IMG/VR virus record: IMGVR_UViG_3300048032_000599
Span: 1 to 21,542 of that record
Length of the DNA stretch: 21,542 bases
Origin: a virus
Reading direction: 5' to 3' (one strand)
Position numbers and translations under genes: made by a program. Under the pieces are notes generated by a model, which was given only the letters and a program-made list of their open reading frames with translations, was not told where the DNA came from and did not search any database. Positions 1-5,233 of this stretch are shown here, piece after piece; within the stretch, counting starts at the first letter, position 1, and every line of letters begins with the position of its first letter.

Positions 1-151
1 GGCTGGTAGTTGCTGTAGTAGCTGCTGCTTCTACTTCTTCGCCACCGATAACACCGAGCATATTAAGTACGATGAGTACGACTACAAGGCCGACTACTGT
101 TTTCTTTTTATTGGCTTTTACCCAATTAATTAATGTTGCGATATATTCCAT
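1..151 (-). CDS. Small one-TM protein, partial (C-terminus off the window)
   Basis: The reading frame opens with ATG at 149-151 and runs off the left edge after 50 codons, so the C-terminus is unknown. It begins MEYIATLINWVKANKKKTVV, followed by a hydrophobic stretch (about residues 18-36) and then an acidic/alanine-threonine rich segment. This suggests a single membrane anchor with a basic cytoplasmic side (NKKK) and a low-complexity tail. The start lies one base after the stop of the upstream 58-residue gene, so the two are probably translationally coupled and share the late promoter at 333-340. No family is recognised. Confidence 0.6.
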   Translation of the reverse strand, partial: MEYIATLINWVKANKKKTVVGLVVVLIVLNMLGVIGGEEVEAAATTATTS

Positions 152-152
152 T

Positions 153-329
153 TTATTTTTTTCCGATTAATTTGCCCATAAGACCAAAGACTTGTCCAAA
201 GACGCCTAAGCACTTTCCAAAGAAAGAGTCTTTTGGTATGAGCATTGTTAGCATTGATAAGATACCAATCGTTGCGATCGCTATCTCGATTAAATTTCCT
301 TTACACTGTTGAATTATATATTGTATCAT
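153..329 (-). CDS. Small one-TM protein, 58 aa
   Basis: A 58-residue protein starting MIQYIIQQCKGNLIEIAIAT. It has one hydrophobic segment (about residues 13-29) and a C-terminal half with alternating glycines and hydrophobics that ends in GKK. It is probably a small membrane protein. A T4-type late box (TATAAATA, minus strand, 333-340) sits only three bases upstream of the ATG. The late transcript would therefore begin at or inside the start codon, unless another promoter or start is used. The next gene starts one base after this stop. I do not recognise a family. The intact frame and tight spacing support a real gene. Confidence 0.6.
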   Translation of the reverse strand: MIQYIIQQCKGNLIEIAIATIGILSMLTMLIPKDSFFGKCLGVFGQVFGLMGKLIGKK

Positions 330-332
330 AAC

Positions 333-340
333 TATTTATA
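333..340 (-). promoter_or_regulatory. T4-like late promoter box TATAAATA
   Basis: An exact match to the T4 late consensus TATAAATA on the minus strand, in the 11-base gap between the acidic protein gene and the 58-residue gene. Initiation is expected about six bases past the box, which is at the ATG of the downstream gene. Confidence 0.55.
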
Positions 341-1786
341 TTAAAATTGAGTTGCGTATAACGGACCAGCTGGTGAAACTACAATACCACCATCAATTGG
401 AGTAATTACTATTGGAAATTCTTCATCTTCGTTAACTGTTTCTTCAATTACGTCGTCAATTGCCGTTACTTCGATTCCTGGATCGATTAAAATGTCGTCA
501 ACTATTACCTCGGCGTTAGCTACCACATTAGAAATATCTATTTCAACTACAGGTTCTTTAACAACCTCTGCCACTGCAGGCATTTCAAGTTGTATTTCTG
601 GCTGTTCTTCGCTAGAAATGGGTGGGGTCTCCGTTTCTGATTCGACTTCTGCGATCTCAATCACAGGTTCCTCATCAGCAGATATATCACCTTGTTTAAC
701 CACCTCCTCTTCATTAGTATTAATACCAAATAACGAAAGGAGACCACCACCACTCGATTTCTTTACACCATTCGATTCTGCAGAATTGGCGTTCGTTTCA
801 GGTTGTGTAGCCTGTTCGCCTCCGTCAACTTCTGCCTCAGCCGTTTCCGTCTTAGGCTCCTCAGTAGACTCTTCTTCTGTTTGCTCATCTGGTATTGTGT
901 CGCCATCTTGTGTTGGTTCTCCTTGTTCTTCAGATTCGGGCTCATCCTTATCGTCATCTCCGCCTGTGAGAAAACTAAATAAACCTCGTTTCTTCTTGGG
1001 TTTTTCTTCAACCTGTTCCTCGGCTTCGGGCTCAGGTTCGTTAGATTCTTCTTCAGATTCTTTAGCTTCTTCAGCCTCAGCTTCTGGTTCGGGCTCTGAT
1101 TCTTCTTCAGCCTCTTCGGCTTCCTCTTCATCATCGCCTCCTAAAAGTTTTGAGAAGAAACCTTTTTTCTTTTTCTTAGGCTCTTCCTTTTCTTCTTCTA
1201 CGGGTTGTTCATCCTTAGCTTCGGTTTCAGCTTTTTCAACTTCGGTTTCAGCTTCAGCAGCCTCTGTCTCAGATTCTTCATCGATTTCAGCTTCTTCGCC
1301 TGAAACCTGCGCAGCTGTAGGTGTTGGTGGATCTAAATCAATCTCTATATCACCCATTCCGATGATTGTTGTAAACCCTGCAAGAGGGTCATCCCAATTA
1401 ATATTAGGATGTTCGAGTTTTACTTCTTCCCATTTTTCTTCAGCTACTGCTTGAACTGTCCTTGTTTCTTCAACGACTGTGTCAACTTGGAAATACGCTG
1501 CAGAACCTAGTGCTATAAGACCTGCAGGTCCGAGTGCAGCAGCTTGGCTTCCAATTTGCTCTAAAAAGCTTGGTGGTTTAGTTAATTCTTCTGTAGCTGA
1601 TGGTCCACCTCCGCCATCTTCGTCTTCTTCAAATTCGAATCCAGGTTGGACTTCGTTTAGTAGAGTTGATGATGCTTTCTTAAGAAGTTCGAGTTCCTCA
1701 TTAGGCCTATCTGGTTTAGATAACCTTTTGACAGCGTTAATTGCTTCTTCGAGTGATAATTCTTCTGTGTCTTTATTTTCTGCCAT
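341..1786 (-). CDS. Acidic low-complexity protein with a hydrophobic segment and three basic/amphipathic modules, 481 aa
   Basis: A 481-residue, strongly acidic protein. Residues 1-50 are predicted helical. Residues 79-101 form an alanine/glycine-rich hydrophobic segment that could be a membrane span. Residues 160-400 are Glu/Pro/Ala-rich disorder interrupted by three related modules: K-rich, then G-F/L-F-S-x-L, then GG-DD (204-219, 264-279, and a degenerate copy at 342-355). The C-terminal 80 residues are more hydrophobic and beta-like (IVITPIDGGIVVSPAGPLY). It is driven by a minus-strand late box at 1803-1810, with a TAGGTTAC-type leader. Late expression suggests a virion or envelope role, but no family is recognised. 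Antisense frames through this gene are Ser-rich mirror images of the Glu codons. Confidence 0.8.
   Translation of the reverse strand: MAENKDTEELSLEEAINAVKRLSKPDRPNEELELLKKASSTLLNEVQPGFEFEEDEDGGGGPSATEELTKPPSFLEQIGSQAAALGPAGLIALGSAAYFQVDTVVEETRTVQAVAEEKWEEVKLEHPNINWDDPLAGFTTIIGMGDIEIDLDPPTPTAAQVSGEEAEIDEESETEAAEAETEVEKAETEAKDEQPVEEEKEEPKKKKKGFFSKLLGGDDEEEAEEAEEESEPEPEAEAEEAKESEEESNEPEPEAEEQVEEKPKKKRGLFSFLTGGDDDKDEPESEEQGEPTQDGDTIPDEQTEEESTEEPKTETAEAEVDGGEQATQPETNANSAESNGVKKSSGGGLLSLFGINTNEEEVVKQGDISADEEPVIEIAEVESETETPPISSEEQPEIQLEMPAVAEVVKEPVVEIDISNVVANAEVIVDDILIDPGIEVTAIDDVIEETVNEDEEFPIVITPIDGGIVVSPAGPLYATQF
722..1177 (-). repeat. Three diverged amphipathic modules inside the acidic protein
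   Basis: Protein-level repeats at residues 204-219 (KKKKKGFFSKLLGGDD), 264-279 (KKKRGLFSFLTGGDDD) and 342-355 (KKSSGGGLLSLFGI), separated by about 45-65 acidic residues. Each joins a lysine cluster to a short hydrophobic G-(F/L)-(F/L)-S-x-L core. The first two end in GG-D-D. The third is degenerate. Confidence 0.7.
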
Positions 1787-1802
1787 AACCGTAACCTAAA
1801 TG

Positions 1803-1810
1803 TATTTATA
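1803..1810 (-). promoter_or_regulatory. T4-like late promoter box TATAAATA (minus)
   Basis: An exact TATAAATA on the minus strand, 16 bases upstream of the ATG of the acidic protein gene, which leaves room for a short leader. It is divergent from the plus-strand late box at 1859-1866. Confidence 0.7.
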
Positions 1811-1858
1811 CTTAATAGCTTTTTTAACGCCATTAATTTGTGTTAAAATGCTTTCTAG

Positions 1859-1866
1859 TATAAATA
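1859..1866 (+). promoter_or_regulatory. T4-like late promoter box TATAAATA (plus)
   Basis: An exact TATAAATA on the plus strand at the head of the plus-strand island. It is five bases upstream of the ATG at 1872. With a start site about six bases past the box, initiation would fall on that ATG. Confidence 0.6.
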
Positions 1867-1871
1867 GATAT

Positions 1872-2357
1872 ATGTTTGGATTGATAACAATGTTACTAAC
1901 AACCCTTGGCGCTACCGGCATGGGATCAATGTTAAAAATAGTCGGTGGCCTAGTACAAAGTATAAGTGATGAAAGAGAAGCAAAAGCAAAACGTGAGATG
2001 GCTCGAGACATGGCAATGTCTAACGCAGACCTTAAATTTCAACAAACGGTATTCGGAAATTCTTCAGATCCCGAAGCAAACTTATTTACTCGGGCTACTC
2101 GCAGGCTCATTGCTCTTATCGGGATGCTCAACTTTGCGACCATATCCATTCTTTGCACCCTCTACCCCAGCGTCGAGCTCGTCACCTTCACACCACCAGA
2201 AAACAAAGAAGCCATTTCACTTATTTGGGGACTCATTAAATTCCCAAGTGGTGCCGACATCACGACCTCAATCACGACGGGACACATTTCTCTTGTTTCA
2301 ATCGCCACTTTGGGAGCAATAGTTGGTTTCTACTTCACTCCTGGCGGTAAAAGATAA
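1872..2357 (+). CDS. Holin-like 2-3 TM protein (GTA_holin_3TM-like)
   Basis: From ATG 1872 the product is 161 residues. ATGs at 1920 and 1929 are alternatives, and the upstream in-frame ATG at 1800 lies before the late box, so it is less likely. After a basic/acidic helical stretch (ISDEREAKAKREMARD) come a TM segment (RRLIALIGMLNFATISILCTLYP), a loop, and a C-terminal TM ending LGAIVGFYFTPGGKR. The R-rich entry to TM1 and the IVGFYF-x-x-G-x-R ending resemble the GTA-type three-TM holin family. That is a resemblance seen by eye, not a search result. The expected role is membrane permeabilisation at lysis. The stop overlaps the next start (TAATG). The 2090-2290 stretch is about 50% GC, well above the local AT-rich background, and also encodes a second open frame. 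Confidence 0.6.
   Translation: MFGLITMLLTTLGATGMGSMLKIVGGLVQSISDEREAKAKREMARDMAMSNADLKFQQTVFGNSSDPEANLFTRATRRLIALIGMLNFATISILCTLYPSVELVTFTPPENKEAISLIWGLIKFPSGADITTSITTGHISLVSIATLGAIVGFYFTPGGKR
1969..2322 (+). CDS. Candidate nested Rz1-like outer-membrane lipoprotein (o-spanin-like), +1 frame inside the holin-like gene
   Basis: A second frame, +1 to the holin-like gene, is open from GTG 1966/ATG 1969 to TAG 2320-2322. From codon 2059 it has a good bacterial lipoprotein signal: a short n-region with Lys, the hydrophobic core YLLGLLAGSLLL, and lipobox L-L-S-G-C with Cys encoded at 2125-2127. The remaining roughly 65 residues are Pro/Ser-rich (RPYPFFAPSTPASSSSP). This is the layout of Rz1-type o-spanins, which in lambda are also nested +1 in another lysis gene. 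The elevated GC and atypical codon choice of the holin frame here fit a dual-coding constraint. The weak point is the start: ATG 1969 gives a 52-residue leader, while a start near the signal would need a rare codon (ATT 2059). It could be chance. Confidence 0.35.
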   Translation: MKEKQKQNVRWLETWQCLTQTLNFNKRYSEILQIPKQTYLLGLLAGSLLLSGCSTLRPYPFFAPSTPASSSSPSHHQKTKKPFHLFGDSLNSQVVPTSRPQSRRDTFLLFQSPLWEQ

Positions 2358-2578
2358 TGCTTTCGAAACTCATTCTTTTTGTTCTTGCTCTAACAGTTGT
2401 TGGATGTTTCTATCTACAGACTCAACAGACAATTGATTTAGAAAATAAAATTGAATCTCTTGAATCAGATATCGTAAACATTAACGAAACAATCGATGAG
2501 TTCGATGAAGTTTTTATTCTTTTAATTCAAGAAATAAGAAAAGAAAATAGCCAAAATTTAGCACATTATTATAAATAA
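2357..2578 (+). CDS. TM/coiled-coil protein, possible i-spanin-like or lipoprotein, 73 aa
   Basis: A 73-residue protein starting MLSKLILFVLALTVVGC. It is a short N-terminal hydrophobic segment followed by a coiled coil rich in Leu/Ile/Glu/Asn (about residues 25-62). The VVGC at residues 14-17 fits a lipobox, so it could be lipid-anchored. Without processing it would be a type II membrane protein with a periplasmic coiled coil, which is the architecture of an i-spanin. Its start overlaps the stop of the holin-like gene (TAATG), so coupling to lysis is plausible. The function is inferred from layout only. Confidence 0.65.
   Translation: MLSKLILFVLALTVVGCFYLQTQQTIDLENKIESLESDIVNINETIDEFDEVFILLIQEIRKENSQNLAHYYK
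2570..2577 (+). promoter_or_regulatory. T4-like late promoter box TATAAATA (plus)
   Basis: An exact TATAAATA overlapping the last codons of the 73-residue gene, five bases before the ATG at 2583. The box-to-ATG spacing is the same as for the late box at 1859-1866. Confidence 0.5.
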
Positions 2579-2582
2579 TAAT

Positions 2583-2867
2583 ATGACTGGCGATATACTC
2601 AATTTTATTCAATCTGTTGGAGTACCAATCACGGTGGCTTTAGCTACTGGAGGATTTTTATTCTTAATTCTTAAATTTATTTTAAGTCAAGTTACAGATC
2701 AAATAAAAGGTATTTCAAACTCTTTACTTTCACTTGAAAACAAGTGTGACGTTATGAATAACGATATCGTAAAAATCGATGCTCTTTTTTCAAGTGCATT
2801 TAATGTAGAACCAAACCTTGACCGCATTGCAGCGAGTGAAGGTAAAGAAGATTGTAGGGACGACTAA
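2583..2867 (+). CDS. TM plus coiled-coil protein, paralogue A, 94 aa
   Basis: A 94-residue protein with a short N-terminal amphipathic segment (MTGDILNFIQSVGVPITVAL), one TM span (about residues 15-35) and a coiled coil with the pattern LENKCDVMNNDIVKID. The N-terminal Gly-x-Pro-(I/V) into a TM resembles the small YvrJ-type proteins, but only loosely. The next gene on the same strand has the same layout and a matching coiled-coil phrase, so the two look like diverged tandem paralogues. The stop overlaps the next start (TAATG). Function is unknown. Late expression is suggested by the late box immediately upstream. Confidence 0.7.
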   Translation: MTGDILNFIQSVGVPITVALATGGFLFLILKFILSQVTDQIKGISNSLLSLENKCDVMNNDIVKIDALFSSAFNVEPNLDRIAASEGKEDCRDD

Positions 2868-3154
2868 TGAGCGGAAGAGATTTTACATTCTGGGCCGATA
2901 CAATCCAAACATTTGGATTCCCTGTTATTGCATTACTTTTAACCGGTTATTTTATTTGGTACATTTGGAAATGGGTAATCAAAGAAGTAAGACCAGCGCT
3001 GAGTTCTGCAGGTAGTTCACTTGGAAAACTTAAAAGACAAATTCAAGCACTTGATAATGATATGATTCGCTTGAATATGAAGCTTAAGATTTTAATTCAA
3101 GAAAGACATATCACAGATAAGCATAGAACAACGGATGAGCTTCAAGGAAAATAG
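2867..3154 (+). CDS. TM plus coiled-coil protein, paralogue B, 95 aa
   Basis: A 95-residue protein with an N-terminal amphipathic stretch (FTFWADTIQTFGFPVIALLL), an aromatic-rich TM (about residues 17-38, including YFIWYIWKWV), then a basic coiled coil (LKRQIQALDNDMIRLN). It aligns by eye with the preceding gene at the Gly-x-Pro entry to the TM and in the coiled coil (LDNDMIRLN against MNNDIVKID). It overlaps the previous stop (TAATG), and its end overlaps the start of the next gene by 20 bases. It is probably a small membrane protein that oligomerises. No specific function can be assigned. Confidence 0.7.
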   Translation: MSGRDFTFWADTIQTFGFPVIALLLTGYFIWYIWKWVIKEVRPALSSAGSSLGKLKRQIQALDNDMIRLNMKLKILIQERHITDKHRTTDELQGK

Positions 3155-3317
3155 TTCTGTATATCAGTATTATCAAAAGGAACTAAACGAAGTCCTAAAA
3201 CACAAGTGGATCATATCAGAAAAAGCCGGCAGAGATGTCGGCTTTAATGCTGCACTCACAGATTGGATAAGACACCATCGTGAAGCTTGGCGCGAAAGCA
3301 TAAAAAAGCCCCACTAA
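3135..3317 (+). CDS. Small soluble protein with EKAGRDVGF...WIRHHREAWR motif, 60 aa
   Basis: A 60-residue basic protein with no TM. Its C-terminal half, EKAGRDVGFNAALTDWI followed by RHHREAWR, looks like a compact helical motif of the kind found in small uncharacterised phage and bacterial proteins, but I cannot name a family. The start overlaps the end of the preceding gene by 20 bases. The stop codon TAA (3315-3317) lies inside the terminator hairpin. It is the last gene of the plus-strand island. Confidence 0.65.
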   Translation: MSFKENSSVYQYYQKELNEVLKHKWIISEKAGRDVGFNAALTDWIRHHREAWRESIKKPH

Positions 3318-3330
3318 AAGTGAGGCTTTT
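3304..3330. terminator. Bidirectional intrinsic terminator between convergent genes
   Basis: An inverted repeat of 12 positions (3304-3315 with 3319-3330) and a 3-base loop, with core GCC-CACT/AGTG-GGC. On the plus strand one position is a C-A mismatch, but on the minus strand the same position is a G-U pair. A T-rich tract follows on both sides (GCTTTTGTTTTTTT on plus; GCTTTTTTA on minus). It sits exactly where the plus-strand island meets the minus-strand genes. Confidence 0.8.
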
Positions 3331-3345
3331 GTTTTTTTAAAAATT

Positions 3346-3549
3346 TTACTTTTTAACTGACTTCTTTGTAGGAGTCTTTTTCTTCGTAGGCTTTTTGACC
3401 TTTGCTTTGAGTTCAGCAATTTCTGCTTGAGCCTTTTCATAAAGCTCGGCTGCATCTTCAACTGCGCGGTTAACTTTTGTTGCGTTATTGCGAGCAACTA
3501 AGATACCTGCAATAAAACCTGCGAGGACGAGTAGGATTGATACGATCAT
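3346..3549 (-). CDS. Membrane-anchored coiled-coil protein with Lys-rich tail, 67 aa
   Basis: A 67-residue protein with an N-terminal TM (MIVSILLVLAGFIAGILVA), a coiled coil rich in Ala/Glu (about residues 25-52) and a Lys/Thr-rich tail (KKPTKKKTPTKKSVKK). The layout is common among short proteins of T4-like marine phages. The function is not known to me. It lies directly downstream of the convergent terminator and is the last gene of the late minus-strand unit starting near 4.0 kb. Confidence 0.65.
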   Translation of the reverse strand: MIVSILLVLAGFIAGILVARNNATKVNRAVEDAAELYEKAQAEIAELKAKVKKPTKKKTPTKKSVKK

Positions 3550-3572
3550 GATCTATTTTATTTTGTTGTTGT

Positions 3573-3845
3573 TTATTTGGTGTATATACCTTGTAGGTAA
3601 GTTTCGAATTGCTCAATCTTTTCGAGTCGATTGGGCCAAAGGATATATTCCTTTGAAGGATTCGCTTTGAGATTATTTAGGAGTGGTTGAATAGCGTTAT
3701 AAAGTGCATCGACCTTTTCTTGAGTGGCGTTTGCGACTTGGGCTGTCTCTTCAACTTTAGCCTTTGCTTCAGTTGCTTGTTGATAAGAATGTAATTCACT
3801 CTCATCGACTGTGGTAAAACCAAAATCAAATAGTTCTTCGCTCAT
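3573..3845 (-). CDS. Conserved T4-like marine phage protein, 90 aa
   Basis: A 90-residue acidic protein beginning MSEELFDFGFTTVDESEL, then an Ala/Glu helical stretch that is probably a coiled coil, ending KEYILWPNRLEKIEQF. I recognise the DFGFT start and the YI(L)WPNR-x-EKI-x-x-F ending as features of small conserved proteins in cyanophage-like myoviruses, but not a function. The ATG follows directly on the stop of the upstream 53-residue gene (TAAATG), so the two are likely coupled and expressed from the late boxes at 4015-4036. Confidence 0.7.
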   Translation of the reverse strand: MSEELFDFGFTTVDESELHSYQQATEAKAKVEETAQVANATQEKVDALYNAIQPLLNNLKANPSKEYILWPNRLEKIEQFETYLQGIYTK

Positions 3846-4007
3846 TTATTTTTCTCTATTATTGTTGATTGCTTTATCAATTTTAGGTGTAACCATACGA
3901 TTGACATGTTCGTTAAAAACTAATGGGCCAAATGAACGACCTAATAGTTTTCTTTTACTTGGATTTGGCGCTCTTATGTCTGCACCAGGTTTTAATCTTT
4001 TACTCAT
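3846..4007 (-). CDS. Small basic protein, 53 aa
   Basis: A 53-residue basic protein starting MSKRLKPGADIRAPNPSKRK, with no TM, Arg/Lys/Pro-rich in its N-terminal half. Its stop immediately abuts the ATG of the next gene. A late box (TATAAATA) lies seven bases upstream of its ATG, with a second one further up. No family is recognised. The frame, promoter and coupled stop/start support it as real. Confidence 0.65.
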   Translation of the reverse strand: MSKRLKPGADIRAPNPSKRKLLGRSFGPLVFNEHVNRMVTPKIDKAINNNREK

Positions 4008-4014
4008 GTTTATT

Positions 4015-4036
4015 TATTTATATGTTTTTATTTATA
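4015..4036 (-). promoter_or_regulatory. Two tandem T4-like late promoter boxes
   Basis: Exact minus-strand TATAAATA octamers at 4029-4036 and 4015-4022, overlapping the last codons of the 2OG oxygenase gene. Either could start late transcription of the 53-, 90- and 67-residue genes. The region is very AT-rich, so one copy may be incidental. Confidence 0.55.
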
Positions 4037-4632
4037 GGATCGCACACTGGCGCGGTGTTAGGTAACCATACGTAAGATGATATAACATACTTAGGACCAG
4101 AAATTGGAGTTGCACCTTTATGAGGAAAAGTCCAATGTGGAGGAAAGCAACATACTGTTCCTGCCTTTGGCTCTACTTTTACTTCTTCTCCTATGTCAAA
4201 TACAGTTTCGCCACCTTCTTCAACATCATTTAAATACCAAAACATAACGAGTGCGCGCTTCGCAGATGCTTCATCAAAGGAATCTACGTGCCAATCGAAA
4301 ACACCTTCATTCGGTTCATACCTTTTGATGCGCGGTGCTTCGTAATCCTTCAATGGTTCATAGCACACTAACTTATCTCGTAATACGTTATGAACTTTAT
4401 CCATGTAAAAATTATTTACAGCCTGCATTAACGCACCCATAGGTTCTTTAAAGTCTTCAAACGCTGAGTGATTCAGCATATTTATTTCATCGAACTTATA
4501 GATAGCATTATCACGTTTTTCGTAATGCTCATCGTCTTTGCTCACCGAATCATACGTGTCAATAAGAGCTTTGCACATGTCTAAAGGCATGGCATCATTT
4601 AAGACTAAAATATGCTCAGCCAGCGTCTTCAT
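4018..4632 (-). CDS. 2-oxoglutarate/Fe(II)-dependent oxygenase (prolyl 4-hydroxylase-like)
   Basis: A 204-residue protein with the double-stranded beta-helix signature of the P4Hc superfamily: the iron-binding H-x-D (H115, D117 in FDWHVDSFD), the EGGETVF strand (139-145), the G-T-x-x-x-F-P-P turn, the distal iron ligand H171 in FPHKG, and K181 as the likely 2-oxoglutarate-binding residue in GPKYV. It should couple 2-oxoglutarate decarboxylation to hydroxylation of a protein or other substrate, which the sequence does not identify. Such enzymes are common accessory genes in marine T4-like phages. Its start overlaps the end of the preceding 69-residue gene. Confidence 0.88.
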   Translation of the reverse strand: MKTLAEHILVLNDAMPLDMCKALIDTYDSVSKDDEHYEKRDNAIYKFDEINMLNHSAFEDFKEPMGALMQAVNNFYMDKVHNVLRDKLVCYEPLKDYEAPRIKRYEPNEGVFDWHVDSFDEASAKRALVMFWYLNDVEEGGETVFDIGEEVKVEPKAGTVCCFPPHWTFPHKGATPISGPKYVISSYVWLPNTAPVCDPINKNI

Positions 4633-4825
4633 TAATGTCTTTTATAGTTTCTTGAAATTGTTCCCAGCCGAAGCCTTCTTTATACGATACAACAAACCAT
4701 AACCACCCTCGGTGGACGTAAGCATATCCTTTCTCTTCGCTGTTTTCTTCATATTCCAGTTCGACTCTAAACCAAGGACGCAATTCAAACTCGGTTATAT
4801 CTAAAATGTATTTTCCTATTCTCAT
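4616..4825 (-). CDS. Small acidic protein, 69 aa
   Basis: A 69-residue acidic protein rich in aromatics: MRIGKYILDITEFELRPWFR at the start, GWLWFVVSY in the middle and FQETIKDINEDAG at the end. The alternation suggests a small beta-sheet fold rather than a membrane protein. It overlaps the start of the 2OG oxygenase gene by 17 bases, so the two are likely co-translated. No family is recognised. Confidence 0.6.
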   Translation of the reverse strand: MRIGKYILDITEFELRPWFRVELEYEENSEEKGYAYVHRGWLWFVVSYKEGFGWEQFQETIKDINEDAG

Positions 4826-4829
4826 AATT

Positions 4830-4985
4830 TTAACTTGTTGTTTTTGCGCAGTGTGTTAAGAAAAACAATAGCATGATAGCGGCGCAAGCGTACATCAGCA
4901 TTGATTTCCAAAAGTCTTTATTCTTCCAAAAAGTCATTGAACCATACTTCGGAGAACACACACAGCTTTTATTATCTTTTTTCAT
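4830..4985 (-). CDS. Small Cys-containing one-TM protein, 51 aa
   Basis: A 51-residue frame starting at ATG 4983-4985. The stop of the upstream gene overlaps that start (TAATG). The N-terminus carries a Cys-x-Cys (residues 8 and 10) and aromatic/basic residues. A C-terminal TM (MLMYACAAIMLLFFLTHCA, about residues 29-47) is followed by a short KTTS tail. The coupled start and the tight fit between neighbours, with only four bases to the next ATG, support it. Function is unknown. Confidence 0.6.
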   Translation of the reverse strand: MKKDNKSCVCSPKYGSMTFWKNKDFWKSMLMYACAAIMLLFFLTHCAKTTS

Positions 4986-5233
4986 TAGTCTGTAAATTCG
5001 TCGGCATGTGGATAAGGACGGTGCGGATTAGCCTTCATTTCTTTTTGACGGAATTCATCAACTGTCGCAGGCCGCGATTTCTTAACTTTAGTTGTTGTCT
5101 TTTTTTGTCGAGAAATAACAACATAGTTACAGAACGTATTAGTCAATACCGCAATGTATAACCCTGTCATTATATCGTATAACGCCGCGATAAAGGACAC
5201 GGCCATGCCTGTTGCTATAACTTTACTTTTCAT
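4985..5233 (-). CDS. One-TM protein with basic/His-Pro C-terminal tail, 82 aa
   Basis: An 82-residue protein with an N-terminal hydrophobic region (about residues 5-38, ATGMAVSFIAALYDIMTGLY onward), followed by a basic segment (SRQKKTTTKVKKSRPATVDEF) and the tail NPHRPYPHADEFTD. It is likely an inner-membrane protein with a cytoplasmic tail. Its ATG overlaps the 3' end of the ParB-like gene by 11 bases, and its stop overlaps the next start (TAATG). No family is recognised. Confidence 0.65.
   Translation of the reverse strand: MKSKVIATGMAVSFIAALYDIMTGLYIAVLTNTFCNYVVISRQKKTTTKVKKSRPATVDEFRQKEMKANPHRPYPHADEFTD

Noticed and set aside
763-1134. Minus-strand ORF of 123 codons in another frame of the acidic gene
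   Set aside because: Lys/Arg/Asn-rich output is the frame-shifted product of GAA/GAG-rich codons. No start signals.
492-1454. Long plus-strand ORF (320 codons) antisense to the acidic protein gene
   Set aside because: Its Ser-rich product is the mirror of Glu/Ala codons on the minus strand. It has no promoter or ribosome-binding site, and the minus-strand gene has a late box.
1479-1799. Plus-strand ORF of 106 codons
   Set aside because: Antisense to the N-terminal part of the acidic gene. Ser-rich, no signals.
1796-2011. Minus-strand ORF antisense to the holin-like gene
   Set aside because: It overlaps the divergent late promoters and lacks a plausible domain or ribosome-binding site.
3216-3497. 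Minus-strand ORF of 93 codons spanning the terminator
   Set aside because: It would read through the terminator hairpin and overlaps two better genes.
4901-5161. Plus-strand ORF of 86 codons
   Set aside because: Antisense to the coupled small membrane genes, with no promoter.
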